NCBI GenBank assembly: GCA_008508345.1
Contig: QNGE01003687.1
Span: 1-64,000, forward strand
Source: Paragonimus westermani
Taxonomy: Eukaryota; Platyhelminthes; Trematoda; Plagiorchiida; Troglotrematidae
Length of the DNA: 64,000 nt
Direction of reading: 5' to 3'
Shown here: in pieces, positions 32,978-45,336 of the stretch
How positions within the stretch are numbered: the stretch's first letter is position 1
How the letters are laid out: the number at the start of each line of letters is the position of its first letter
Position numbers and translations under genes: made by a program
Notes under the pieces: generated by a model
Database searches by the model: none
What the model was told of the DNA's origin: nothing
The model's input: the letters and a program-made list of their open reading frames with translations, nothing else

Positions 32978-35570
32978 AGACAATGATACATCAGTGGTTC
33001 ACAATGATGCTTAACTGCCACACAACCATGAAGAAAAACCAAACCCTATATAGGAAGAGAGAAGGGAAAAAAAGGGGACGGGATGGGACCTGACTACTGA
33101 GAATGACTACGTCCATATTCAAACGTTCAACATCAAGGTGCCTACACCTTGCTAACAAACAACCGAGCTGCAAGTGAGAGTAAGGCGTCATCAGCGAGAC
33201 AACTTCCTTACGGCTTTCACTGCCCCGCGTCATTAAATGCACTCACTTCACTGACAACTCGGTCAAACAACGACAACATTCACGCCACTGAGCTCGATTA
33301 GCCGCCATCTCACCTAAAGTCTCCAGCCACCGACTCTGTGAGTCGCGATGGCCCCAGCCCGGGAGACCAACCGACCCACAGTGGTCAGCCCCTTGGTGAA
33401 CGACTTCGTCTCCCTACGCCAGGTCATTATCTGTCCACCTTGCACCTTACACCAGTCAGTCGCAGTGTCAGTGAACAGTGCTCGGTGTGGAAGACAACTA
33501 GCTGGCATCCTTAATACATGACCTAACCATCTAAGCCTGTGCAAACGNGCAGAACGCGAAATAGCGTCTAACATTACTTGTGCCGATTGAAAGTTGTCAA
33601 ACAGCAACACCTTGTCGTCAGCATAATCAAGATCCGTCAGTCTTTCACCAGGTAGGAGGTCCACGCCGGCATCTTGTGAGTGCCGCAAACAATCCTCCAT
33701 TATTTCGTCTATGACGAAATTAAACAAAAATGGTGACAGCGCACAGCCTTGACATACGCCGCTCATGGTGCTGAAACTGTCACACAGTTCACCGTAAACC
33801 CTAACCTGAGCTGAAGTATGGGAATAAAGTGCCGACAGTATGTTCATGTACTTAGTCGGCACACCTCTGCATTTTAGCGACTCTAAAAGTGTAGATGGAT
33901 CCACTGAATCGAACGCACCTTTATAGTCGAGAAATACAACGACTGTTGGCCGGTGATATACATGATGCTGCTCTAGAATTTGACGAAGAGTAAAAATGTT
34001 ATCTATACATCGTCGCCCGGGGCGAAACCCTGTCTGTTGTTCCCTAATGTCTACCTCCCGAGCTGCGGTTAGTCGACGGAGTATAATGGATGCTAAAACC
34101 CTAGAAATGACTTGGGTCAAACTAATTCCTCTGTGGTTTTCACAAGAGCCCCTGATATCTTTTTTGAACATAGGAACTATTATCGAGTGACCCCAACTCG
34201 AGGAGATAGTTTCCGTCGTTGAAACAAATGAGTCACAGCTTCTACTAACGCCTCTCCCCCTTCTTTGAAAAGTGCCGGCACGAGGTCATCTGGACCAACA
34301 GCCTTATTATGCTTGAGAGCCACAATGCAATTGCGGACCTCAGTCTCAGTGGGTGGTTCCAACTCTACCTAACAGGGTGCTACATTACAAGTTTGTGGCC
34401 GCAACGCGGTAGAAACAGGAGGCCAGTTAAGTTGATCCTCAAAGTGTTCCGTCACCGCTCTAACCTTCTGGACTTATTATAGATGAGTGTGCCAACTGTC
34501 TCGCTGATGGCTTCACTAGCAGACGGTCGCTTGGGACCAGTGGCACGGATAAGCTTGAGCAGTTTGCTAGTGTTTCGTGAAGCAAAAGCCGTCTCCATTT
34601 TCTTAACTTTTCCCAATAACCAAGCCTCACGATCAGCATTTAGGCTACGTTTCAGTTTCCTACAGATATCTCTTCTACACTTGTTATATAAACTGTCAGG
34701 AGGGATGTTCCGCCTGACTTCTAACTCCAGGGATTTCTCCAAAATCCAATGTTTGTTCATTCTATGTACCCCCGTGCCGCATGCTAATGTACCCGCTTCA
34801 CTAATGGCCTGTGTGATATGGGTCCAAGAGCTATCAGGATCTTCAGAGTGAGAACTACTGAGGCAGGTTTCTAAGCTGGTTTGATACCTATGCTTTACCG
34901 ACGGTATAGTCAGCTTCTCAACCGCCAATCACTGCTGTCGATAGGGTCGTTGCTCAGCAAAAGTGAGTACGAAACGACAACGTACCAGCGCATGATCTGA
35001 GTCTAGGTACGTGCTCCAATAAGAACGACAGTCCTGTATGGAACCCCGCCACCTATTACTAACAGCTATGTGGTCTATCTGAGACCAGGTCTGATTCGTA
35101 GAAGGAGGGCGCCAATTATAGCAGACTGCACGATGCCTAAAACTAGTGCTGGCTAAAAACAGCCTATGCTCAGCGTACAGCTGCAATAGTCGCCCGCCAT
35201 TGTCCGAGGGATGTGATGCTATCCCAAACCTGCCACCTAGACGAGATTCGGCCTCACCAAAGCGGCCGTCCTGGGCGTTCATATATCCGGCCAGAACGAC
35301 TAGATCAGAACCATGTGTCGACCGGAGGAGAGCGGCCAGATCCCAGTAAAAGACGTCCTTTACGTCGACGTCAGTACAGTCAGCTGGAGCGTAAGTAGAC
35401 ACAACGAATAGATTTCTGACAGTTTTGCGTCTAGAACTGACCCTAACAGAACCTGCCAAGCGGACGGCACAAAGTCTACTGTCAACATTAGCCAACTGAT
35501 CTTCACTGACTGCGGGACGACATACGCACTCAACTAAAGTTGAGGATGTGGTGGACACACACGTATGCAC
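32963..35570 (-). mobile_element. RTE-like LINE copy D (best preserved; 5' truncated)
   Basis: Minus-strand order. Endonuclease C-terminal two thirds (35570-34929): VDSRLCAVRLAG, STYAPADCTDVDVKD, LAGYMNAQDGRFGEAESRLG, YNWRPPSTNQTWSQIDHIAV, DCRSYWSTYLDSDHALVRCR. Linker (34928-34452). RT (34362-33314): HNKAVGPDDLVPALFKEGG, HRGISLTQVISRVLASIILR, EQQTGFRPGRRCIDN, FLDYKGAFDSVDPSTLL, SGVCQGCALSPFLFNFVID, DLDYADDKVLLFDNFQ. The usual YADD is intact. Next to the N at 33548 the thumb region is missing and RLHRLRWLGHVLRMP follows at once. Few stops, so it is the youngest RTE copy here. The N-terminal third of the endonuclease is absent (5' truncation), and the 3' UTR ends in a (GAT)n tail. Confidence 0.9.
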
Positions 35571-36049
35571 TTCACTTACGCGTATATGAACAGGTTACCA
35601 CAAACCGGACACCAGATTAATAACTAAACCGACAGTCTTGGTAGGGGATGTGTATCACAGTACTGTCCGCTTGAGCTTACACAACTTTCGGACAGCTGAA
35701 TGGAAAACTGAAGTCCATTTGGCCATTGACCTATTTGTATGACACAAACAAGTTGCCCCCGATAAACTAGGAGGCTTGTAAGCGTACCATAATCATCTTC
35801 AACACTGGTTCGTACCTTTGGCTACTGGGGCTCGGGATGCCATTGGTTCAGACAATGGTGCACGAGGTGATGAGGGCAAACGTGCAGAGAAATTAAGCAA
35901 AAAACACTCATGAAGAATAATGAAGGTCTTTACGGATATAAATTCGCCACTAATTGCGACAAACTATCGTGTCTGAGGGCGTTTCCAAGCAGCACAATAA
36001 ATGATCACGAAACCTCCAAACCGGACAAGAGGGGTCTGTCAACTTTGGT

Positions 36050-36450
36050 CCGCAAGGCCGCCAAGCCTCTCATAGCCAACGACCTGTAAGTCGGATTCGT
36101 CTCTCGGACGGGAGACCTTGATAATCACAGTATCGGTGGTTAGAGATGTTGGACCCCTTGGTGGCTAATTGGGGTCAGCGGTGTGAATACTGCTTTTGTT
36201 TGTCCGAGTTGTGTGCGGTATGTGCGCCTAATGATGCATGGGAGTGAAAGTCGTAAGAAAGCTGTCTCCCTAATAACATCTCATTCTCACCTACAGCTCG
36301 GCAATATGCCTGCAAAGTGTAGGTACCTTGATGCTGGGAGTATGGGAATTGACATCGTTGTATTTATTAGTCAAGTCCCCTTTTTCTCTTTGTTTTTTGT
36401 TGGCTAAGGTTTGCTTTCCACCCATGGCTGTATGGCAGTTAAGCATAAGC
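36050..36450 (+). mobile_element. RTE-like LINE copy E, 3' end only
   Basis: Plus strand; the end of the RT frame (VSRIRLSDGRP and YRWLEMLDPLVANWGQR) is followed by a 3' UTR that matches the one of copy D (33245-33000, minus): GCATGGGAGTGAAAGTCGTA, TACAGCTCGG, GTAGGTACCTTGATG, GGCAGTTAAGCAT. Severe 5' truncation, the usual fate of LINE insertions. Confidence 0.8.
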
Positions 36451-36455
36451 CTGAA

Positions 36456-38130
36456 CTACAGATCAATTGCTCGTTCATGATAACAAAAAACCCAAGGCCA
36501 CATCATCGTTTGACCACTTTGCGGTTTCCGCCAACCATCAGTAGTCTGCCGCACAAAACACGGCACGGCAGGCGCTCCGTCAACGTGAGTAGCGTATGAC
36601 CGAACTAGGTGATTTATTATCTTCATGGATACCTCATCAACAATGTCAGAAGTTGAGAAGACACTATCCAGGAAGGTGGGATGAATGACGGTGTTGAGCG
36701 GCTTGTCTACCACAGACAAGAGGTCAATACCAACTCAATCTTTTAACAATATTTTACGCTGAAGTCAACCATACAGATCACTCATGCCGTTCAACTGTCT
36801 CGGCATTATCCGAACGTTCTCTGCATGAGAAGTAAGCGAACAACTATCGTCCGCGTACCCAATATTAGTTATTTTACCGCCAGACAGAAGCTACTCCGAG
36901 ATCCCCGGAACTCTCGAGCGCTCCTCCCAGAATATTGTCGAATAATTGAAGAGGAGATACCGGACGCTCCTCTCGAACACCAGCTGAAATGAGGAACGCT
37001 CGAAATAGGTGCTAGTGTGTGCTTTCTGCAATCAAAACGGGAATACTTCAATAAATTGACTTATTACACTAAGACTCGTTTCTGATGGGGATAGAGCCAG
37101 AATAGGCCGGACAACCAGTCTAAAAGTGGTCTTTAGGCCCCAAAAGTATCATGACCGATGTTCCACTGCCCGTCACATGACGAAGATATGGTCGAAGCAT
37201 CCTAGACCAGGTTGAAAACCAACTTGTACCGTTGTTATCTGAGTCTCTCTGCGCTTCGGGTAGTATCGTGTCATGATACCCGTGAGCACCTTGGATGCGA
37301 CAGAGATAAGCCGAATACTTTAATGGATGTTGCCACGTCCTGGCATCATTTCTGGAAATGGGAATGACTTTTAGTGAAAGTTAATAACGGGAAATCTATC
37401 CGGTATCCCGTATGAAATGCAGAAGTGTTGTCAACCCAGACAATAATTTGCCACCGTTATCTTTAAAAAGGGCTATGGAAAGAAGGTCCGATTCTGGGGC
37501 TGTCATATATTTCAATAGTTTGAACTTCGAAGACACTTCTGTTTTCGTGAGAGGATCGTTGGGAATGGCATAACTAAACACACCATCTGCATCATCCATC
37601 GCTGAATAAGCTGACCACTCCAGCTGAATTGTTCCTTAGACTGTTCAGCGCGCTGGTCAAGTAGCCGCGGGAGGTTATAAATTCAAGTGCCACCCTTTTC
37701 ACATATAGTATCAGTAACACCTTGTCGACGGTCAGTCCAACCGCCAATCAGGGAAACAGCAGTAGTTCATTCCAAGATGTAGATGTCCCCCTGAACCCAC
37801 TGTCCTCAAGCAGACGCCTCATAAGTAAGAGTTCCAGTGCGTGGCAGTCTTCGCAATAATCGGAGTCGGGGGACGAATCGATGTTTGTTAATAAGCCCAG
37901 CTGAGTCAGTAAAGATCCATTTCTACAGTAGCTGCAATTCACCTATGGAAAAAATCCTTAAAAGGTCCGCATGGTAGTCGAGGTTTTCCCCAGCGTCTAC
38001 TTCATTGATGTGGCATCGGCGGCTTGAATGTTTCCACTGTTTAATAGGTGTTCTGCAAATCCTCATCGCTCAATTTCCAGCTGAATACTTCATGCTGAGT
38101 AGACGACCTCTGATCGCACGGTAAAACCAA
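36456..38130 (-). mobile_element. RTE-like LINE copy F, decayed
   Basis: Minus strand. Linker DPLTKTEVSSKFKLLKYMTA and LFKDNGGKLLSGLTTLL (37599-37400) match copies A, D and G. Degraded RT includes GVREERPVSPLQLFDNILGG near 36985-36930 in place of GVRQGCPLSPFLFNFxIDxI. The C-terminus near 36590-36500 is VRQTTDGWRKPQSGQTMMW. The 5' limit is uncertain. Multiple frameshifts. Confidence 0.75.
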
Positions 38131-38249
38131 CCGAGTGAGAACACTCTGAATAAAAACGGAAACTCTAAAGTTAACTCTAACCCCTCTACTCCACCCCCCA
38201 AATTTTCACCTTTCCTGTGCGCGTCAGTAATAACTGTTTTCTAAATTCA

Positions 38250-41191
38250 AGACAATGGTAAAAATCGGTGTCTTTAATATCTGCATTCTACGACAAGTTG
38301 ATCAACAACCTGCTTTGTCAAGTACACTCACAAGCCTGGAGCCTCATCTTAGCTGTGTGTCGCCGACGCGAATCTACGACTCTAGTATTGTTATTCATTT
38401 GAGCTCACTGTCGATCCAGACGCTTTTCTCTCATGATTTCTGGTGACGCCGAGGCTGAATCTCTTGGTCGAGCTGAAGCGGGAATTGCACAGAGTTCCAG
38501 GGCAAAGCAATGATTGCTCGATTGGATCCCATTGACCGACCACCTGTGTATTGTTAGATTCGACACCTCGATTAAAGTCTATCAACGCACAACCAGAAAG
38601 CATTGTCTATTCATCACATCGGCGTATGCACCATTGGACAGCTGTTCAGATGCTACCAAATATACGTTCTACGATGGCCTCGTGGACCTTCTGGAGCATA
38701 TTAACCACCCTGACACCAGCATACTAGCTGGCGATTTTAATGCTCAGCCTGGTCGCCTTTCTCCAGAGGAGTAGCGGCTGTGAGGTATGTTTGGTGTCCG
38801 GGCAAAACATACTGAAAATGGCTAGTGACTGCTGTAACTGTGTGCATCTCAGTCTCTATATTTCGAGCACCAAATTTCAACGCAGAAAGAGGTATTACGT
38901 TACACGGAGACCTCCCCGTGCTTCTCAACCGTGAGCAACCCGATCATATAGTAATCAGTTACAGGTCGCGTCACTGTTAGACTGTCGTACTTTTTGAAGC
39001 AACTATCAGAACCCGGATCATGCTGTTGTGCATGCCTATTTTGCTTCGTTACTTTCCGAGGGGTCAAATTCGTAAGTGTGATATCCGACTGGTGCTTCAG
39101 CGAGAACAGTGTAAAAGATACTCACCAGGAAGCATTGGTGAACAAATTGTTCAGTTTCAGTCAGATGAGAAAACCTAACGAACACTGGGAACAACCCAAA
39201 GCGGCTATGAAGGCTTGCTATGGAGAAGTGTGTTCCGAAGGAGCCGTGCAGTTTCGGCAGAATCGGATTTCTGCTACGTCGTTAAACTTCATGAACAAGC
39301 GTCGCTCGATGTCACCCGGCTCTGAATATGACGACCAGTGGGAACTTCAATGAAAGCTGGCCAAAGTCTTGCACAAAACCTGTGAGCACCACTTGGTCGA
39401 ACAGTCGAAGGAGATGTAGCGAACCTTTTCACCTGGGAACAACAAAATGCCTTCCCCCTTGATCCGCGGTTGTACTGACCGTCCAGTCGATGAAGCGAGA
39501 CCATAGATGGAAAATCTGGTTCACTTACAGCCAGCCAATCGCACCGACTCAACAGGTGGACCAAACATTTCGAAGAACCGCTCAGCTGGCCCCAATCAGA
39601 CCATGTAGATAACGGGATCTGAATGTTCAGTTATTGCGTTTCAGACGGCTCTCTGTCGGAGGCAGAAGTGGTCTTGGAGCCTAAGTTATTAAGGCGAAAC
39701 AAGGCTCCTGGACCGAATCTCCTCTCTTCTTCTGTTTTCAAGGATGGGGCAGAGAGGTTGATACCGGAACCGAAAAAATCCCTTCGTGCGATTCAGGAAT
39801 CTGGAAAGGTACCTCGTGATTGATGCTCACCAACAATACATTCCCGTTCTCAAAATGGGGTCGCGAAGTCTGTATGACAACCACGGAGGAATCAGTCTAG
39901 TGCCTGTCGCGTCCAAGTTATTCACTGGCCTCATTTTACGTCGGCTTACTAAGCGCACAGAAAGTCAGATACATTAAGAACTGGCAGAATTCCGATTCGG
40001 TCGTGGATGTGTTGATCAGACTTTTACCCTGTGAGGGATCTTGCAACGTCGGCACTCTTATAGGCAGCCGACGATCGTGGTCCTTTAAGACCTAAAGCTT
40101 GCTGCCGAATGGGTCGCTCGTAACGTTCTTGGGGGCCGCCTTCTTCACAAGGGAGACTCGGTGAAATACGTGAATCTATTGAGATCACTGTACGCTCACT
40201 TTTAAAGCAGGGTGAGGGTTTGTAGACAGCTGTCTCGGGTGTCCGCCACTTTCAGTGGTGTTCGTCAGACGTATTCAACCTCCTCCTCCCTGTTCACTTG
40301 TCATAGATGACATTTTAGGTGTGTTTGAGGAATCTAGTGAGCTTGGTGATGCGCTCCTTCTGGGCGCTAGGTTGACCGGCATGCAGAATACGGATGACAT
40401 TGTCTTACTTAAACCCTGTGCCGAGAATATGCAGACCATACTGAATAAGGTGTGTGACTGGTTTGTATGGAATATGCTTCGCATCTTCAAAGTGCAAAGT
40501 ACTGCTCTACGAATGCGGCACTCCCACTTCTACCTCCTTTAATGCAAGTAATCCGCTTGAAACCATGGACAATTTCACATACTTGGGTAGCACTATGCCT
40601 TCAGTCTGCAATATTGCTGATGAAACATCAGCGAAGGGAGGAAAGGCCCGAGTTGCCTTTGACAACCTGCATCATTTGTGGAGTCGGAAAGACGTTCAGT
40701 TGTCAATAAAAGAAGGGGTACATAATGCTTGTGTGTTCTGATTTGCCCCATGGTTCGGAAACGCGGCCTGCTCGCAAAGTTTCAACAAACTTGCGGTTTG
40801 ACTACCGTTGTCTCCGCTAGTTAGCTCACATTAGTTGGACTGTTCGCCGGAGCGTATTCCGAAACGCTCGGAATGCGCGATCAATTAGTCAGCTAATCAC
40901 TTTGCACAGCCTGTGGTGATTGGGTCACGCACTCGGTATGCCATCTGATCGTTTGCCGTACCGAACACTATACAATGAGACCACCACCAGTTGGATGAAA
41001 TTGCGTGGTGGTCACAAAACATGAAGACCCTGACTCTTCCATTGAGCAAAGTGGATAGGTGTCGTTTGTCTGGCTGGGCCCTGGTGATTACTCAAACCGC
41101 TCGTTAGGAACGCCATCCGAGGTGGTAGTGTGCCCAAGTCGATGGTGTGCCTGCATTTACACCATCCCCAGTTCCTGTTTTATTATTATTA
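38250..41191 (+). mobile_element. RTE-like LINE copy G, near full length, decayed
   Basis: Plus strand. The endonuclease starts at ATG 38255 (MVKIGVFNICILRQVDQQPA), continues with LLDWIPLTDHLCIVRFDT, ITSAYAPLDSCSDATKYTFY and ILAGDFNAQPGRLSPEE (to 38774). Then come the linker (SEAEVVLEPKLLRRNKAPGP, 39650) and RT palm remnants (LVIDDILGVFEES near 40300; NTDDIVLL for YADD near 40390). The thumb and C-terminus run to about 41100 (SSKCKVLLYECG, NFTYLGSTM, LGHALGMPSDRLPYRTLY). It keeps the N-terminus and thumb that copy D lacks. The catalytic YADD has become NTDD, and stops are common. Ends in a TTA repeat near 41180. Confidence 0.88.
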
Positions 41192-43804
41192 ACCCTTCCA
41201 GTATCTTTCCCTTCCTCCATTTATGAGACGATCGAGGGTGGGAGTTGAATTAGTAACTCCACTGTTTTGACATGCTTTTATATAAAAAAAGGAGTTGAAG
41301 CAGACCTGTCCCAATTAGGAGACGGTCTCAACTGTATAGGTCAGCTGAAACAGGTAGGTTAGTCTTTTTTCGTGCCCTATTACCCACCTAGAAGTGATAG
41401 TGTGAGAGCGTCTGGGCCAAACCAAAACAAAAGCAGTCGGGGTAACCAGGTCTCAAACGCACAACTACTCCAGTGGTGGTCTGCGTTTAAAGATTATATA
41501 AGTGTACAAACAACGGGATCACCACCTCCTGGCATCCCCAAAAATGCCTATTCCTTGGTCTGTTACTAGCACCCAAATCATCAAGGCCTTCTGTGACTGA
41601 AAGATGACGACAATGTAGAATTAAGCACATAACCTGAATGTGCTAACACTTCACACATTGAAGTATACGTCAATAATTATTTCAAAAATCATATAGTTAC
41701 GAAAAGAGTGGAAGGGCTTGGCCGTTTGTTAGAGTTAGAAGATAACGTTCCGAAGATTACCGAATGGTGATCATTTGTATGGATGACAAATTTCAATAAC
41801 ATGGCTTGACACGTGCGCTGCAAAACCCTTTAATTCGACGACGTCAGGCGAGAAACATGAAGCTTCATGTTTCCGGGCTACTTCGACACGTGAACTCTAC
41901 GAAGTACGCAAGTGATACAAACGATCGCGATTATTTATCTGGCAGCATGGAGTTCACAAAGCACTGTTGACATCAAAACCATGCCGAAAAATCAGCAGCA
42001 ATAGCCACAGTCGCACAACAGTAAACGAAAAACGACAGTGCTACTAACAACATGGCCTGTTGAAGAAAGCCCAAAATTCGTACCTCAGTATCACCACACT
42101 ATGATAATCGTTATTAGTTTGAACCACGTTAAGAAAGTGACTCAAAATAGAGCTTTGCTAACCTTCTCAAACACCCCAATTAGGGGAATGTATACTCCAG
42201 ACAGCCACGAATGCAGTGGAATGGACGACAAATTACCGGATTTGAATAGCTCCGACAGCCGTTGATTCACCTGTTCTTAGGTATACAGTTCTAACGAGCT
42301 AGAGCCTCTAAATCCGCTCCACATGAGATCACTGACAGTCAGGCTTTAACAACCTAGCACCGACAATCGTAAATAGCAAGTCTGGGTACAGTGTAAAAAT
42401 CTCCCATAGTCCTCATACGGGTAGTTTATATAACTCGATAAACGTTACTGTAGGGTAGCCAGACAGGCAAGTGGAGCAGTGAGCACACTGTCCTGCGGTA
42501 CTTAAAAATGTTTAGCGTGTAGGATATACGTGAGAACAATCCGAGGTTGACTAGGAACCATACAAGCTACGGGGACTGCTTAACAGCATTGGTTGTTGAT
42601 ACTGGCGAGTCTTGACCGTCCTGTAGCGGGAATCTGGTGTGCCGTAGCAAGCCATTTTATTATAGAAGGGAGTGAAAAATGTTTACTTGGTTTAACGACG
42701 GATTTAGTACATTCACACTACCAACCGAAATAAGCCAAAAGTAGACACTGATTGTGTTGAATTTATTTGAGTGACCAATGCCCAAATGTTTGATTTTATT
42801 AGAATAAAGCGTACTAGTCACGCCGCAGGGGAAATTGCTTCTCTTCAATACCCTCACGAGTAATAACACAAATAACCACGCTATCACCGCAGTTTATATC
42901 ACGCTCAGCTGCGCTGATGAAAACGTCATGAGCTAACTTCACAGCAGAGTCTTTGTCCAAATGTGGAAGTTCGGATGTTAAATTTTTTCCGCCAACCTTT
43001 CAAGTTATAAGTATTAAGTAAAACATACCCGATTGTCTAAGAACGGCTGCAGAATGATGCCAGAGCTTCCTGATGCATCATACTTGACACGTTCAAATGA
43101 GCCTACTGGATCATACCTATACAAAGCCCCACGACCCTCATCATCTAAACCGGCAAGAATGTTGCTGACGTAAAAAGGGAAGAAACGGCGGTTATAGAGT
43201 GTCACTGCTATGAGGCCAGCCATTGCATTTGTTGAAATTTCCTTTCCATGGTCATACCGGTAAGTCTACAAAATGTATTCAGAAAAGTTGAAGTCACTTT
43301 AACACGATTTTCTAACAGCTTCGTCAAAGTGAGGACATCGCCATGAAATCCGGTGGCGGCCAGAATTTTATTCTTGCCCCTATGTGTTCGTCCAATCAGT
43401 CTTCGAAAGAAACTCACATTCGATATAAGTGAAGAGAATTTCGTGAATAAATCATATAGCTGCCTTCTTCGCACAGACGAGTATCTGAGGCAACCAATAC
43501 AAAATCCTCGCCGGCGATCCCCATTGTCGTCCTAATTTTCACATTAACTCGAAGTTCATCAATTTAAAGCTACCCTCCGTTGGACGTGTAAGGAGAAAAA
43601 CTGCTGGACATGACTAGGCAAAGTAAATAACCCTGAACTCAACCGCCGCGCGCTACACTGAAGGGCACTCAGTGGGTCTAATGGCTTCAATGGTGATGAT
43701 TCAGCGATTCAGCGATTGATACACGGGTTCGAGGCAACGGCCCAAGGTTACCGAATCCAGTCGGTTTTCCTTGCTCAGTGTCAGCGTGCTTCTGTTTATC
43801 TAAA
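41192..43804. other. Stretch with no recognised gene
   Basis: A-rich frames of up to 88 codons on both strands without recognisable motifs. Confidence 0.5.
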
Positions 43805-44560
43805 AGGCGATCATTGAAAACAGGGTGTAGCACCGCTCTTAGGGATTACAGTGAACACTAAGAACAGAGAAAGATTATTCGCATAATGCAATTTTATATG
43901 AACGAGAATCAAGCAAAGCTTTAAAACTATCCTTAGAAGCGCTGCTGTTGACCTCAGAAGGAAGGCTGTTCCAATAGTTAATAACCCTGTAAGAAAAGAA
44001 CTGCTGCCTAAGAAAGGTCCGAGGACGAAGCTGGAAAAGCTTCCGTGGTCCTCGTCGGCCGTCATCATTCGCCACAGTGAAGAACTGTTCTACAAGACCT
44101 AGTCTAAAGAAGTTTGTGAGTATTAAACCACCGCGGCGTCTTCGAAATTCAAGTGGGTAAAGGTTAAGAATTTCAAGTCGAGACTCATAATTAACATTAC
44201 TCAGGCCAGCGGCCATCTTGGTAGCCGCGCGCTGAACACGCTCAACGACTGATATGTCTCTCTTCAGGCCGGTATACACGACCTGATTGGCACACTCGAG
44301 GATCGGTCATATATAAATCCCGTAAAGCGTTTGAAAAGCTTTCTTGTCTATGCGGGGGAAAGTGCGCCCAATCATCATACGAGCGGCAAATCCCTTTTCT
44401 GCTTCCATCTCATGGTGATACGCGAAGGACAAGTTACATGACAACCAGATGCCCAAATCTTTCTTCAGATAGACTTTCATGATATCTACTGTGCTAGATG
44501 CACTATGAATCATGAACAGAAGTAGAAAGTGATAGCTTTTTGTGTCTCTGTTCCTCAAGC
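43805..44560 (-). mobile_element. CR1/SR1-like LINE, C-terminal part
   Basis: Minus strand: DLGIWLSCNLSFAYHHEM, AEKGFAARMMIGRTFPRIDK, ALYGxYI-like LYGIYI, CANQVVYTGLKRD, VERVQRAATKMAAGL, LEILNLYPLEFRRRRGGLIL and FFSYRVINYWNSLPSEV. This is the characteristic end of CR1-type reverse transcriptases. One stop (TGA near 44309) splits it; otherwise well preserved. No RT palm remains upstream, so the copy is strongly 5' truncated. Confidence 0.9.
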
Positions 44561-45336
44561 TGATGAATCTCCGTACCAGAGAAATAGTTACAGGTCACAA
44601 CTTTTGTTGATTGTATCGGAGGGCTAAAATTGAAAATAAATGAATGCCCGTTCATGGCCATTATAGACGTGAGTCTGTAGCTGGGTGATTATGCATGTAG
44701 TGTCTGCAGTTCACAGTCATATTTTGCGATTCATTTTTGTATAGTTTCTTACGTAACGTTTCGTTAACTTCACCTGTACACTTGTTTGAAATCATCACCA
44801 ACAGTGATAAACAGATTGAGAATGGCACAACTCCATGAACTTGCTCATAACGTTGTGTTATTCCCAATCTGTTTATCAATAACATGTTACACACGACGGC
44901 CAAACTGTTTGACTTCATTCGCACTAAATTTGGTGCGGATATCTCACATCACCACCATTTTTCGAATGTAATTGGCATCAAAAATGCACGGGGGTCGCCG
45001 CGCAACGTCTCTGTCTTCCTCATTTGCGTTGATTTTGGGGCCGGTGAGGTAATCGTACAATGAAAGCTTTTAGCTTCACGTGTCTCGTGATCTGTGGACG
45101 CTGAATGTTTGTCATCCGACGTCGCATGTGGAATTAGCCCTCGGTCTTCGTCCGAACTTACCCTCTGGTGCCGTCTTTCTCTCTGTTGGTGGCCTATACA
45201 ACTTACGCAGTGAGTTGGTGAGTCACTTCATTTTTTATACTTCTCCCTTTTATTCTTACGTATACCATTCGTACACATCCGTAACGTCTACAACTTCCTT
45301 TAGTGTTACCATATTTTTATCATTCTTATCACTTGA
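44561..45336. other. Flank of the CsRn1-type relic; possible LTR, not shown
   Basis: Lies just upstream of the gag remnant, so a 5' LTR would be expected here. No matching direct repeat was found downstream of the relic by eye. Confidence 0.35.

Noticed and set aside
43660..43740. GGGTTCGAGGC, a possible pol III B box
   Set aside because: The last bases do not fit the consensus and no convincing A box precedes it.
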